Shown here: positions 1 to 6,068 of the stretch, one piece after another
Layout of the letters: each line of letters starts with the position of its first letter
Numbering within the stretch: position 1 is the stretch's first letter
Assembly: GCA_958444395.1 (NCBI GenBank)
Contig: CAUCOL010000041.1
Coordinates: 1-9,539, forward strand
DNA: 9,539 nucleotides
Direction of reading: 5' to 3'
Source: an uncultured Lachnospiraceae bacterium
GTDB taxonomy: Bacteria; Bacillota; Clostridia; Lachnospirales; Lachnospiraceae
The notes under the pieces: generated by a model
The model's database searches: none
Seen by the model: only the letters and a program-made list of their open reading frames with translations
What the model was told of the DNA's origin: nothing
Program-made: the position numbers and the translations under genes

Positions 1-447
1 AGTGTACCATAGGTGCCATCACGAAGTGCAGTGTGTGTGAACCAAGCTCCAGTGTATCACCCTCTTTGACAGCAATCGTGCGGGCATCCAGATCCTTGAT
101 CTCAAAGAACTGTGGAAGCATGGCTTTTGCCTTTGCGCTCAATACCAGCTTTGCATCCGGATAACGGTCTGCCAGCAGTTTGATATTGGCGGAGTGATCC
201 GGTTCCAGATGAGAGATGACCAGATAATCGACGGTTCTGCCATCTAAGGCTTTGGTAAGATTGTCAAACCATTCCTCTGTCTTACGGGCGTCTACCGTAT
301 CCATGACCGCTGTCTTATCATCCAGGATCAGATAGGAATTGTAAGAAACACCATTTGGAATGATGTACTGGCTTTCAAATAAATCTAAGGTGGTGTCATC
401 TGCACCGATATACTTTACAGAATTAGAAATTGTAACGTTACTCATAT
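1..447 (-). CDS. fprA: FprA-family A-type flavoprotein, N-terminal part, with 5' frameshift
   Basis: This is the 5' part of a cytoplasmic diiron flavoprotein of the FprA / rubredoxin:oxygen oxidoreductase family, which reduces O2 to water or NO to N2O with electrons from rubredoxin or a similar carrier. Positions 418 to 2 (minus) read without a stop. They encode a metallo-beta-lactamase-like segment with ESQYIIPNGVSYNSYL, DTVD, the iron-binding HLEPDHSANI motif (HLEPDH at 211-194) and a terminal APMVH. The rest of the MBL domain and the flavodoxin domain lie outside the window. The ATG at 447 has a GAGGT ribosome binding site (455-460), but its frame stops at a TAA (417-415) after ten codons. 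Removing two bases (the AGAG at 419-422 becoming AG) joins MSNVTISNS to VKYIGADD and puts the diiron motif at H79, E81, D83, H84, the usual family numbering. No canonical start codon lies in the main frame upstream of the conserved part. It is either a recent frameshift or a sequence error; the family call is firm. Confidence 0.88.
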
Positions 448-477
448 AGAAAACCTCATTTCTGCACACAGCTTTGT

Positions 478-507
478 GTATAAGATTAAGGATTTAATCT
501 GTATAAC
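478..507 (-). repeat. Inverted repeat in the leader of the flavoprotein gene
   Basis: AGATTAA (483-489) and TTAATCT (494-500) form a perfect 7-bp arm pair around GGAT. The pairing continues outward through TATA (479-482) and TATA (502-505), with one bulged base, to about 12 pairs. It lies between the predicted promoter and the start codon of the flavoprotein. It could be an RNA hairpin in the leader or an operator dyad. No T-run follows it on the minus strand, so it is not a terminator. I do not recognise it. Confidence 0.4.
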
Positions 508-569
508 GGATCCGGGATGGGTGTGCGCCGGCACGGATCATATGTGAAAAAGTGTCGAAATATAACCCC

Positions 570-598
570 ATTATAGCATCATCCGATCGCAGTGAAAA
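570..598 (-). promoter_or_regulatory. Predicted sigma-A promoter for the flavoprotein gene
   Basis: On the minus strand a perfect TATAAT (575-570) lies 17 bp downstream of TTTTCA (598-593), a 4/6 match to the -35 consensus. Transcription would start near 563 and leave a leader of about 115 nt before the ATG at 447. Its -35 box is only 24 bp from the -35 box of the divergent promoter at 623-651. Confidence 0.6.
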
Positions 599-622
599 GA
601 CATAAAATGACAGAAAAATTTC

Positions 623-651
623 TTGACAGAATGCACGATATCCGATATAAT
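623..651 (+). promoter_or_regulatory. Consensus sigma-A promoter of the riboswitch / P-type ATPase transcript
   Basis: TTGACA (623-628), a 17-bp spacer and TATAAT (646-651) match the housekeeping consensus at every position. Transcription should start near 658, about 20 nt before the riboswitch aptamer. A promoter this strong fits control by premature termination rather than by initiation. Confidence 0.88.
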
Positions 652-677
652 TCAAACAAATTTGTGCACAGATCATA

Positions 678-772
678 CCTTAAAAGGGAGTAGTTTAAAT
701 GCATCGTCAACAATCTCGGCGTTACGCCTGGTGGTGCATGCCGTGACAGATCGGTTATGAGACTTTTAATGG
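678..772 (+). ncRNA. yybP-ykoY (Mn2+) riboswitch aptamer
   Basis: The conserved loop sequence GGGAGTAG (686-693) and the distal ATGAGAC (757-763) are the two hallmark segments of the yybP-ykoY family, which senses Mn2+. P1 forms between CCTTAAAAG (678-686) and CTTTTAATGG (763-772) with one bulged base. Inside, ATGCATC (699-705) pairs with GGTGCAT (733-739), GGCG (718-721) with CGCC (725-728), and CCG (741-743) with CGG (752-754). The 3' strand of P1 is also the 5' strand of the downstream terminator, so aptamer and terminator exclude each other. Known members of this class switch genes on when Mn2+ is bound and often precede P-type ATPases or other metal exporters, as here. The match rests on motif, fold and context; no covariance-model score was available. 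Confidence 0.88.
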
Positions 773-813
773 AAGAGAAGCGACAGGCTTTTCCTCCATT
801 AAAAGTCTTTTTT
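760..813 (+). terminator. Riboswitch expression-platform terminator
   Basis: The 14-base AGACTTTTAATGGA (760-773) pairs perfectly with TCCATTAAAAGTCT (795-808). The intervening bases continue the helix almost to a GACAG loop (782-786), and a T-run (808-813) follows. Its 5' strand is shared with the riboswitch P1 helix, so Mn2+ binding should favour readthrough. Confidence 0.9.
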
Positions 814-976
814 GCATTATAGGAAACTTGTCGTTCCCAATAATGCAAAATAACGCTCTGCATGCGGGTTTTGCCCTTTGTTCAGGGATAGGAAATTGCA
901 CGCAACATAGAGCGAAGCCAACGAGAATTGCGAAGCAATTCTTGTAGGGCAAAACGCTGGTTTTGCCCTTTTGTTC
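810..976 (+). repeat. Hairpin-rich, repeat-like element between the riboswitch terminator and the ATPase start
   Basis: This stretch has no plausible gene but carries several inverted repeats. TTTTGCATTAT (810-820) pairs with ATAATGCAAAA (840-850). CGCTCT (854-859) pairs with AGAGCG (909-914). ACGAGAATTGC (921-931) pairs with GCAATTCTTGT (935-945) around GAA, with one G-U pair. AGGGCAAAAC (946-955) pairs with GTTTTGCCCT (960-969) around GCTG. GGTTTTGCCCTTTGTTC (867-883) recurs as GGTTTTGCCCTTTTGTTC (959-976), so AGGGCAAAAC can pair with either copy. A shared ATAGGAAA sits at 819-826 and 888-895. The dense symmetry suggests a dispersed intergenic repeat (MITE or REP-like) or a second structured RNA. 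No transposase or target-site duplication is evident. Confidence 0.55.
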
Positions 977-1026
977 CCGGGGTAAAGAAGTATGAAAATG
1001 GATGTTTGGCAGAAAGGGAGGAAGCT

Positions 1027-3627
1027 ATGAAAGAATGGTATCAGATGAGTATGAAAGAGGTAGTATGTCAGTTGCAGAGTACAAAGCAGGGACTGAGTAG
1101 CGAAGAGGCAGCAGCCAGGCTGGCACGGAATGGACGAAATGTCCTGGCAGAAGGAAGAAGAAAGTCCATTGCCCGTGTATTTGCAGAGCAGTTTTGTGAT
1201 CTGCTGGTGTGGATCCTGGTGATCGCAGCTATCGTATCAGCTCTGACGGGCAGCGTGGAAAGCACCGTGGTGATCCTTGTGGTGATCACGATGAATGCAG
1301 TACTTGGAACGGTGCAGTATGTAAAGGCACAGAAGTCTCTGGACAGTCTGAAACAGATGGCATCTCCCACGGCGACGGTCATAAGGGACGGTGTGAAACA
1401 GGAGATCGGGGCAGAGGAAGTTGTTGCAGGGGATCTGCTGGAACTTTCCGCCGGGGATCTGGCAGCAGCAGATGGACGGATTCTTTCCTGCCATTCTCTG
1501 CAGGTCAATGAAAGTGCATTGACCGGGGAATCTGCCAATGTCGAGAAGACGGCAGAAGTCCTGGAGGAAGCATCGGCATTGGGAGACCGTGTCAATATGG
1601 TCTATGCCGGCGGACTAGTCACCTACGGACGGGCGCAGGTTCTTGTGACCGGAACCGGAATGGAGACAGAGATGGGAAAGATCGCCCGTCTGATGAATGA
1701 TACCGGAGAGAGAAAAACACCGCTGCAGGTAAGTCTGGATCAGTTTAGCGGTAAGCTGGCAGTTCTGATCATGGTCATCTGCGCACTGGTGTTTGGAATG
1801 AGCCTGTATCGTGGCATGGGACTGCTGGATTCTATGATGTTTGCCGTGGCACTGGCAGTGGCAGCGATCCCGGAGGCGCTGGGATCGATCGTAACGATCG
1901 TACAGGCGATGGGGACGCAGAAAATGGCAAAGGAGCATGCAATCATCAAGGATCTGAAAGCAGTCGAGAGTCTGGGCTGTGTTTCTGTGATCTGTACCGA
2001 TAAAACAGGTACTCTGACACAGAATAAGATGACCGTACAAAGCGTCTATGTGGCAGGAGAAATCTGTGATCCTGCGGAACTTACCTGGGAAGATCCGGTG
2101 CATAGGGCATTTCTGTACAATGCGGTACTAAATAATGATTCGGACTGGTCGGGAGAGAGCGGGATCGGCGATCCGACGGAAACGGCACTGCTTGCGATGG
2201 CAGAGTCGGCAGGTGTTGATGTATTAAAGCAACGTACTGGGCATAAGCGGTTAGAAGAACTTCCCTTTGATTCTGACCGAAAGAGGATGAGTACACGTTA
2301 CCAGTTGGAGGGGCAGGATATTTTCTTGACAAAGGGTGCATTCGATGTATTATTAAAAAGTGTGGTACAGATTGCCGGAAAGGACGGCATACGTGTCTGT
2401 ACCGGAAAAGATAAAGAAAAAATAGAGCAGGTGAACCGGACCTTTTCGGAGAAGGGACTGCGTGTTCTGGCATTCGTGAGCCGCAAGGCAGAGGCAGACG
2501 AGAGGCTTAATATCGAAGCGGAAGATGGCTATACTTTCTTGGGGTTGGCGGCAATGATCGATCCACCGAGAGAAGAGTCCGCCGATGCTGTGCTGCGTGC
2601 CGGGCAGGCGGGAATCCGTACGGTTATGATCACAGGAGATCATAAGGTGACAGCGACAGCGATCGCACGGCAGATCGGGATCTTTCGGGAGGGCGATATC
2701 GCACTCACCGGACCGGAACTGGATGCGATGACGGATCCGGAACTGGATACTATGATAACAAGGGTCTCTGTCTATGCGAGGGTTTCTCCGGAGAATAAGA
2801 TCCGGATCGTCGATGCATGGCAGAGGAAAGGACAGATCGTATCCATGACAGGGGATGGTGTCAATGACGCCCCGGCATTGAAGAAGGCAGATATCGGCGT
2901 GGCGATGGGAGTGACAGGCACAGAAGTCGCTAAGGATGCGGCAGCTATGATCCTTACCGACGATAATTTTGCAACGATCATTCAGGCGGTAGCCAATGGC
3001 CGCAACGTGTATCGCAATATTAAGCATGCGATCGGCTTTCTTTTATCCGGAAATATGGCAGGAATCCTGGCAGTATTATACACTTCCTTACGGGGACTTC
3101 CGGTGCCGTTTGCGCCGGTGCATCTGCTGTTTATTAATCTGTTGACGGATTCGCTTCCGGCACTTGCAATCGGGATGGAGCCGTCTGAGAAAGATCTGCT
3201 GAAGCAGAAGCCGCGGGGAAGAAAGGAGAGTCTGTTAGATGCATCCTTTCTGAAACAGATCAGTCTGCAGGGACTTCTGATCGCAGCTGCGACGCTCGCT
3301 GCCTATACGATGGGGCTGAAAGAGAATCCCCTGACCGGAGTGACAATGGCGTTTGCCACGCTGACACTGGCAAGGCTGTTTCATGGATTTAACTGCCGCA
3401 GCCGTCATTCCCTGCCTGTGATCGGGTTCCGAAAGAATCCCTACAGTCTGTGGGCATTTGCCGCCGGTGTCATATTGCTGGTCAGTGTGCTGGGGATTCC
3501 GGCACTGCACGGAATGTTTCAGATAGCAGATCTTACCACGGAGCAGTTTGGATGGATCTGGCTGTGGGCAGTCCTTCCAACGGGCTGCATACAGATTGGC
3601 AGGATAGTACGGGAAAGAATTTCATAG
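1027..3627 (+). CDS. P-type cation-transporting ATPase (P2 type), predicted Mn2+/Ca2+ exporter
   Basis: A full-length (866 aa) integral membrane pump that would use ATP to expel a divalent cation. In order it shows an N-terminal cation-ATPase domain (about 1-70), a first transmembrane pair, the actuator motif TGES (166-169), TM4 with PEAL (282-285), the phosphorylation motif DKTGT (D325), a nucleotide-binding domain with KGAFDVL, a MITGDH segment, the hinge TGDGVNDAP (608-616), and the C-terminal helices. TM5 keeps N676 but has no glutamate where SERCA pumps have one for their first Ca2+ site; TM6 keeps N704 and D708. This suggests one transport site, as in PMR1-like pumps. TM4 reads PEALG rather than the usual PEGLP. 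The ATG at 1027 follows AGGGAGG (1015-1021) with ideal spacing; open frame continues upstream to 928 but lacks an RBS and crosses the repeat-like element. The upstream Mn2+ riboswitch favours manganese export, as proposed for riboswitch-controlled homologues. Substrate remains inferred. Confidence 0.93.
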   Translation: MKEWYQMSMKEVVCQLQSTKQGLSSEEAAARLARNGRNVLAEGRRKSIARVFAEQFCDLLVWILVIAAIVSALTGSVESTVVILVVITMNAVLGTVQYVKAQKSLDSLKQMASPTATVIRDGVKQEIGAEEVVAGDLLELSAGDLAAADGRILSCHSLQVNESALTGESANVEKTAEVLEEASALGDRVNMVYAGGLVTYGRAQVLVTGTGMETEMGKIARLMNDTGERKTPLQVSLDQFSGKLAVLIMVICALVFGMSLYRGMGLLDSMMFAVALAVAAIPEALGSIVTIVQAMGTQKMAKEHAIIKDLKAVESLGCVSVICTDKTGTLTQNKMTVQSVYVAGEICDPAELTWEDPVHRAFLYNAVLNNDSDWSGESGIGDPTETALLAMAESAGVDVLKQRTGHKRLEELPFDSDRKRMSTRYQLEGQDIFLTKGAFDVLLKSVVQIAGKDGIRVCTGKDKEKIEQVNRTFSEKGLRVLAFVSRKAEADERLNIEAEDGYTFLGLAAMIDPPREESADAVLRAGQAGIRTVMITGDHKVTATAIARQIGIFREGDIALTGPELDAMTDPELDTMITRVSVYARVSPENKIRIVDAWQRKGQIVSMTGDGVNDAPALKKADIGVAMGVTGTEVAKDAAAMILTDDNFATIIQAVANGRNVYRNIKHAIGFLLSGNMAGILAVLYTSLRGLPVPFAPVHLLFINLLTDSLPALAIGMEPSEKDLLKQKPRGRKESLLDASFLKQISLQGLLIAAATLAAYTMGLKENPLTGVTMAFATLTLARLFHGFNCRSRHSLPVIGFRKNPYSLWAFAAGVILLVSVLGIPALHGMFQIADLTTEQFGWIWLWAVLPTGCIQIGRIVRERIS

Positions 3628-3706
3628 GCAGGAAGATTTTTACAGGAAGCCCGGATCACGGCGGATAGAAACACATAGATGGATGGAAAACAGAAAGGAG
3701 GCAGTT

Positions 3707-4141
3707 ATGCAGAGAAGGAATCATACCGGAGTTATGCTGATCGTGTTATGCATTCTGGCGGTCGTCTTAAATCACATGGTTCCGGCATACAGCGATGCCG
3801 TTCTGCAGCTTCCTTTACAGCAGGAGCAGGCACAGCTCCTGCAGGAGAGTGTAGTAAATAGTTCGTCCAAAGCATCGGTACACAGACCGGATGCGTATCA
3901 GCTGACAGAGAATGTATGGATGCTGCCACGTCAGATGCTGAAGGAGGCGGCCGGTGACAGAGAAAACAGAGCAGGAGAGCGTTTCATCAGTCTGATAACG
4001 TTCTGCCTCATTCTGCTTTCTGCCGAGTGTGTGGCAAGACAGCTTCGTAAGAAAGATATCTGTTATTATCAGGGACATATTCTAAGGTATATACATAATA
4101 AGGATGGAAAAAAAGCAGCAGTTCCCAATAGATTTCTATAA
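3707..4141 (+). CDS. Small two-helix membrane protein of unknown function
   Basis: I do not recognise this 144-aa protein. The ATG at 3707 follows a strong AAAGGAGG site (3693-3700); an in-frame ATG at 3683 has no such site. A short basic N-terminus (MQRRN) precedes a hydrophobic helix (about 8-25) that could be a signal anchor. Next comes a polar stretch of about 65 residues rich in Gln, Ser and Glu. A second helix (about 93-109, FISLITFCLILLS) leads to a basic tail with RQLRKK and ILRYIHNKDGKK. By the positive-inside rule both ends should be cytoplasmic and the middle loop external. It starts 79 bp after the ATPase and ends 120 bp before the Na/Pi transporter gene, with no terminator visible on either side, so cotranscription is likely. 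It could be an accessory subunit of either transporter, but nothing in the sequence shows that. Confidence 0.75.
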   Translation: MQRRNHTGVMLIVLCILAVVLNHMVPAYSDAVLQLPLQQEQAQLLQESVVNSSSKASVHRPDAYQLTENVWMLPRQMLKEAAGDRENRAGERFISLITFCLILLSAECVARQLRKKDICYYQGHILRYIHNKDGKKAAVPNRFL

Positions 4142-4142
4142 A

Positions 4143-4168
4143 TTTCGTCTGTCGGCAGACAGATGAAA
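4143..4168 (+). other. Intercistronic stem-loop
   Basis: TTTCGTCTGTC (4143-4153) pairs with GACAGATGAAA (4158-4168) around GGCA: 11 pairs including one G-U. It begins just after the stop codon of the small membrane protein. No T-run follows, so it is unlikely to terminate; it may mark an RNA processing or stability site. A weaker hairpin, CCGGT/ACCGG with ACC/GGT inside (4197-4221), follows before the next start codon. Confidence 0.45.
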
Positions 4169-4261
4169 GAAGAAAAGCAAATCATGTGCAGGGATTCCGG
4201 TTTACCGACAAGGTGGACCGGTGATATCTTTGCGACAAAATCAGATCATCTGGAGGAACAA

Positions 4262-5887
4262 ATGAATATTACAGCTTTTTTTAGTCTTTTAGGGGGACTT
4301 GCGCTCTTTTTATATGGGATGCATATTATGAGCCAGGGACTGGAAAATGCGGCAGGAAGCCGTTTACAGTCCATTCTTGAGAAACTGACAGAGAACCGTC
4401 TGGTCGGGGTGGCAGCGGGGGCGCTGATCACTGCGCTGATCCAGTCATCTTCAGCGACGACGGTTATGGTGGTCGGTTTTGTAAATTCCGGCATGATGCG
4501 GCTGGAGCAGGCAGTTTGGATCATTATGGGTGCCAATATCGGTACTACGATCACCGGGCAGCTGATCGCATTAAACATCGGAGCCGTAGCACCGGTCATT
4601 GCTTTTGCCGGCGTTGTAGTTGTACTTTTTGCCAAGAAAGCAGCCTCCCGTTACATCGGCAGCATTTTTGGCGGACTGGGTATCTTATTTATCGGTATGA
4701 ATATGATGAGTGATGCCCTGATGCCTTTGAAGGATTCGCCGGCATTTATCCAGTGGATGACGAAATTTGAAAATCCCCTGCTGGGGATCCTGATCGGTAC
4801 CGTTTTTACGGCAGTGATCCAGTCATCTTCTGCCTCTGTTGGTGTATTGCAGGCATTGGCGGTGACCGGTGCGGTTCCTTTTTCCAGTGCCGTATATGTT
4901 CTGTTTGGTCAGAATATCGGAACCTGTATTACGGCAGTACTGGCATCGGTTGGGGCAAACCGCAATGCCAAGCGTACCACGATCATTCACCTGTCATTTA
5001 ATATCATCGGTACCTGCCTGTTTACGGCGGTCTGTATGCTGACACCGCTGGCAGAACTGGTCGGCAGCTTTACACCGGATCGTCCGGCAGCACAGATTGC
5101 CAATATGCATACATTATTTAATATTGTTACAACACTCCTTCTGCTTCCGGCAGGCGGTTTGCTGGCGAAGTTTGCAAAGATGGTCCTTCCGGACAAAGCA
5201 AGAAGCCATACCGGAACAGCCGGCAGGGGAATACAGGGACTGCTGCACACCAGAGACGGACAGATCGGTACGGCAGCGATGCAGTATGAGGGATTGAAGC
5301 AGGATATTCAGACGATGTGTCAGCTGGCAGCACAGAATGTATCAACAGCGATGCAGGCATTCCGCCAGTCGGATCCTTCCCGGCTGCCACAGTTGGAAGA
5401 ACGCGAGGAGCAGATCGATATACGCAACCATCAGTTGTCCGATGCGATCGCGCAGATTATGGCTGGAGAGATGAATGAGACCGAAAGCCGCCATCTTGCA
5501 GCACTTTATCGGATTACCGGGGATATTGAGCGGATCGGTGATCATGCTGTCAATATCTGTGAGTATTCCAAGAGACTTTCGGAGAAGAAGATTGTCTTTT
5601 CGAAGGAAGCAATGGGAGAGCTGGAACAGATGCAGTCAGTGTTAGCGGAGATCTTATCGACAATCTCTCTGACCGGGGAAAATCTGGCAGAGCGTTCCGG
5701 CGAATTAAAACAGCTGGAGAAGAAAACCGATGCGATGACTGAGGAATACCGGGATGCGATGATGCACCGGATCAAAGAAGGAAGCTGCAGCTCAGAGGGG
5801 AGTATTTTATATTCTGAGATGCTGACAGATTTTGAACGGATTGGCGACCATGCCTGGAACATCGGCAAGGAATTGCGTTTTATTTAG
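4262..5887 (+). CDS. Na/Pi-cotransporter family protein with C-terminal PhoU-like domain
   Basis: A 541-aa membrane protein of the bacterial NptA / type II sodium-phosphate cotransporter family. The membrane half contains two inverted Na/Pi repeats, each marked by a QSSSA motif (Q61-A65 and Q187-A191) followed by a glycine-rich NIGT motif (GANIGTT at 90-96, GQNIGT at 216-221). Residues from about 340 onward are soluble and helical, with two PhoU-type signatures, RIGDHAVNI (from R424) and RIGDHAWNI (from R526). Such PhoU-like domains are thought to regulate the transporter. The ATG at 4262 has GGAGG (4252-4256) five bases upstream and begins the hydrophobic MNITAFFSLLGGLALFLYG; open frame reaches back to 4163 but has no RBS. 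The family normally moves phosphate with Na+; direction and substrate here are inferred. Its place behind a Mn2+-riboswitch-controlled pump suggests linked metal and phosphate homeostasis. No clear terminator follows the stop codon. Confidence 0.92.
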   Translation: MNITAFFSLLGGLALFLYGMHIMSQGLENAAGSRLQSILEKLTENRLVGVAAGALITALIQSSSATTVMVVGFVNSGMMRLEQAVWIIMGANIGTTITGQLIALNIGAVAPVIAFAGVVVVLFAKKAASRYIGSIFGGLGILFIGMNMMSDALMPLKDSPAFIQWMTKFENPLLGILIGTVFTAVIQSSSASVGVLQALAVTGAVPFSSAVYVLFGQNIGTCITAVLASVGANRNAKRTTIIHLSFNIIGTCLFTAVCMLTPLAELVGSFTPDRPAAQIANMHTLFNIVTTLLLLPAGGLLAKFAKMVLPDKARSHTGTAGRGIQGLLHTRDGQIGTAAMQYEGLKQDIQTMCQLAAQNVSTAMQAFRQSDPSRLPQLEEREEQIDIRNHQLSDAIAQIMAGEMNETESRHLAALYRITGDIERIGDHAVNICEYSKRLSEKKIVFSKEAMGELEQMQSVLAEILSTISLTGENLAERSGELKQLEKKTDAMTEEYRDAMMHRIKEGSCSSEGSILYSEMLTDFERIGDHAWNIGKELRFI

Positions 5888-5925
5888 TCAGGGAGCTTTT
5901 TATCAATAATTTCATTTAATTCCTA

Positions 5926-5954
5926 TTGACAAAGTATGAATATAGGGGTATAAT
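5926..5954 (+). promoter_or_regulatory. Consensus sigma-A promoter of the amino acid ABC transporter operon
   Basis: TTGACA (5926-5931), 17 bp and TATAAT (5949-5954) match the consensus exactly, 39 bp after the stop codon of the Na/Pi transporter gene. The 11 bases TATAGGGGTAT (5941-5951) run into the -10 box and equal one half of the CsoR/CstR-type dyads at 9455-9471 and 9494-9510. A full dyad is not present here. Confidence 0.88.
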
Positions 5955-5959
5955 TTGTA

Positions 5960-6068
5960 ACAACTTAAACAACGGGAAGAAATTTCCTGCGTGCGAGGTG
6001 AAAAATACTGCGAAAGGTAGCATTTTTTCTGGCGGGTACCACTATAAATAGAAGAAAAGAGGAAAAGA
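5960..6068 (+). promoter_or_regulatory. Structured 5' leader of the binding-protein gene, unclassified
   Basis: The roughly 105-nt leader contains two small hairpins. CGGGAA (5973-5978) pairs with TTTCCTG (5984-5989 region) around GAAAT. AAAAAT plus CTGC (6001-6011) pairs with GTAG plus ATTTTT (6017-6027) around GAAAG and is followed by TTC, which resembles a weak terminator. CCTGC (5986-5990) could alternatively pair with GCGGG (6032-6036). The GGGTACCAC at 6034-6042 recalls a T-box core, but the leader is too short and lacks other T-box elements. AGAGG (6058-6062) is the ribosome binding site. It may be an attenuator; I cannot assign a class. Confidence 0.35.

Noticed and set aside
579..863. 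94-codon minus-strand open frame
   Set aside because: It runs through the perfect promoter, the riboswitch and the terminator on the opposite strand, has no RBS and no recognisable protein features.
946..976. Intrinsic terminator at the AGGGCAAAAC/GTTTTGCCCT hairpin
   Set aside because: The stem is strong, but the following TTTTGTTC is a poor T-run. A terminator here would block the ATPase even when the riboswitch is on. It is kept as part of the structured element.
928..1026. N-terminal extension of the P-type ATPase from a TTG at 928
   Set aside because: The extension crosses the hairpin-rich element, has no RBS and does not resemble the family N-terminus. The ATG at 1027 has a strong RBS.
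2353..3027. Long minus-strand open frame (224 codons) inside the ATPase gene
   Set aside because: It is antisense to the most conserved catalytic region of an intact gene. Its rich Cys, His and Arg content is typical of a shadow frame.
4163..4261. N-terminal extension of the Na/Pi transporter
   Set aside because: There is no RBS before 4163, the start lies inside a stem-loop, and the 33 extra residues are polar and unlike the family. The ATG at 4262 has GGAGG.
5997..6050. Possible T-box leader (GGGTACCAC at 6034-6042)
   Set aside because: The leader after the promoter is only about 105 nt. It has no specifier stem, and no terminator follows the putative T-box sequence, which also deviates from UGGNACC.
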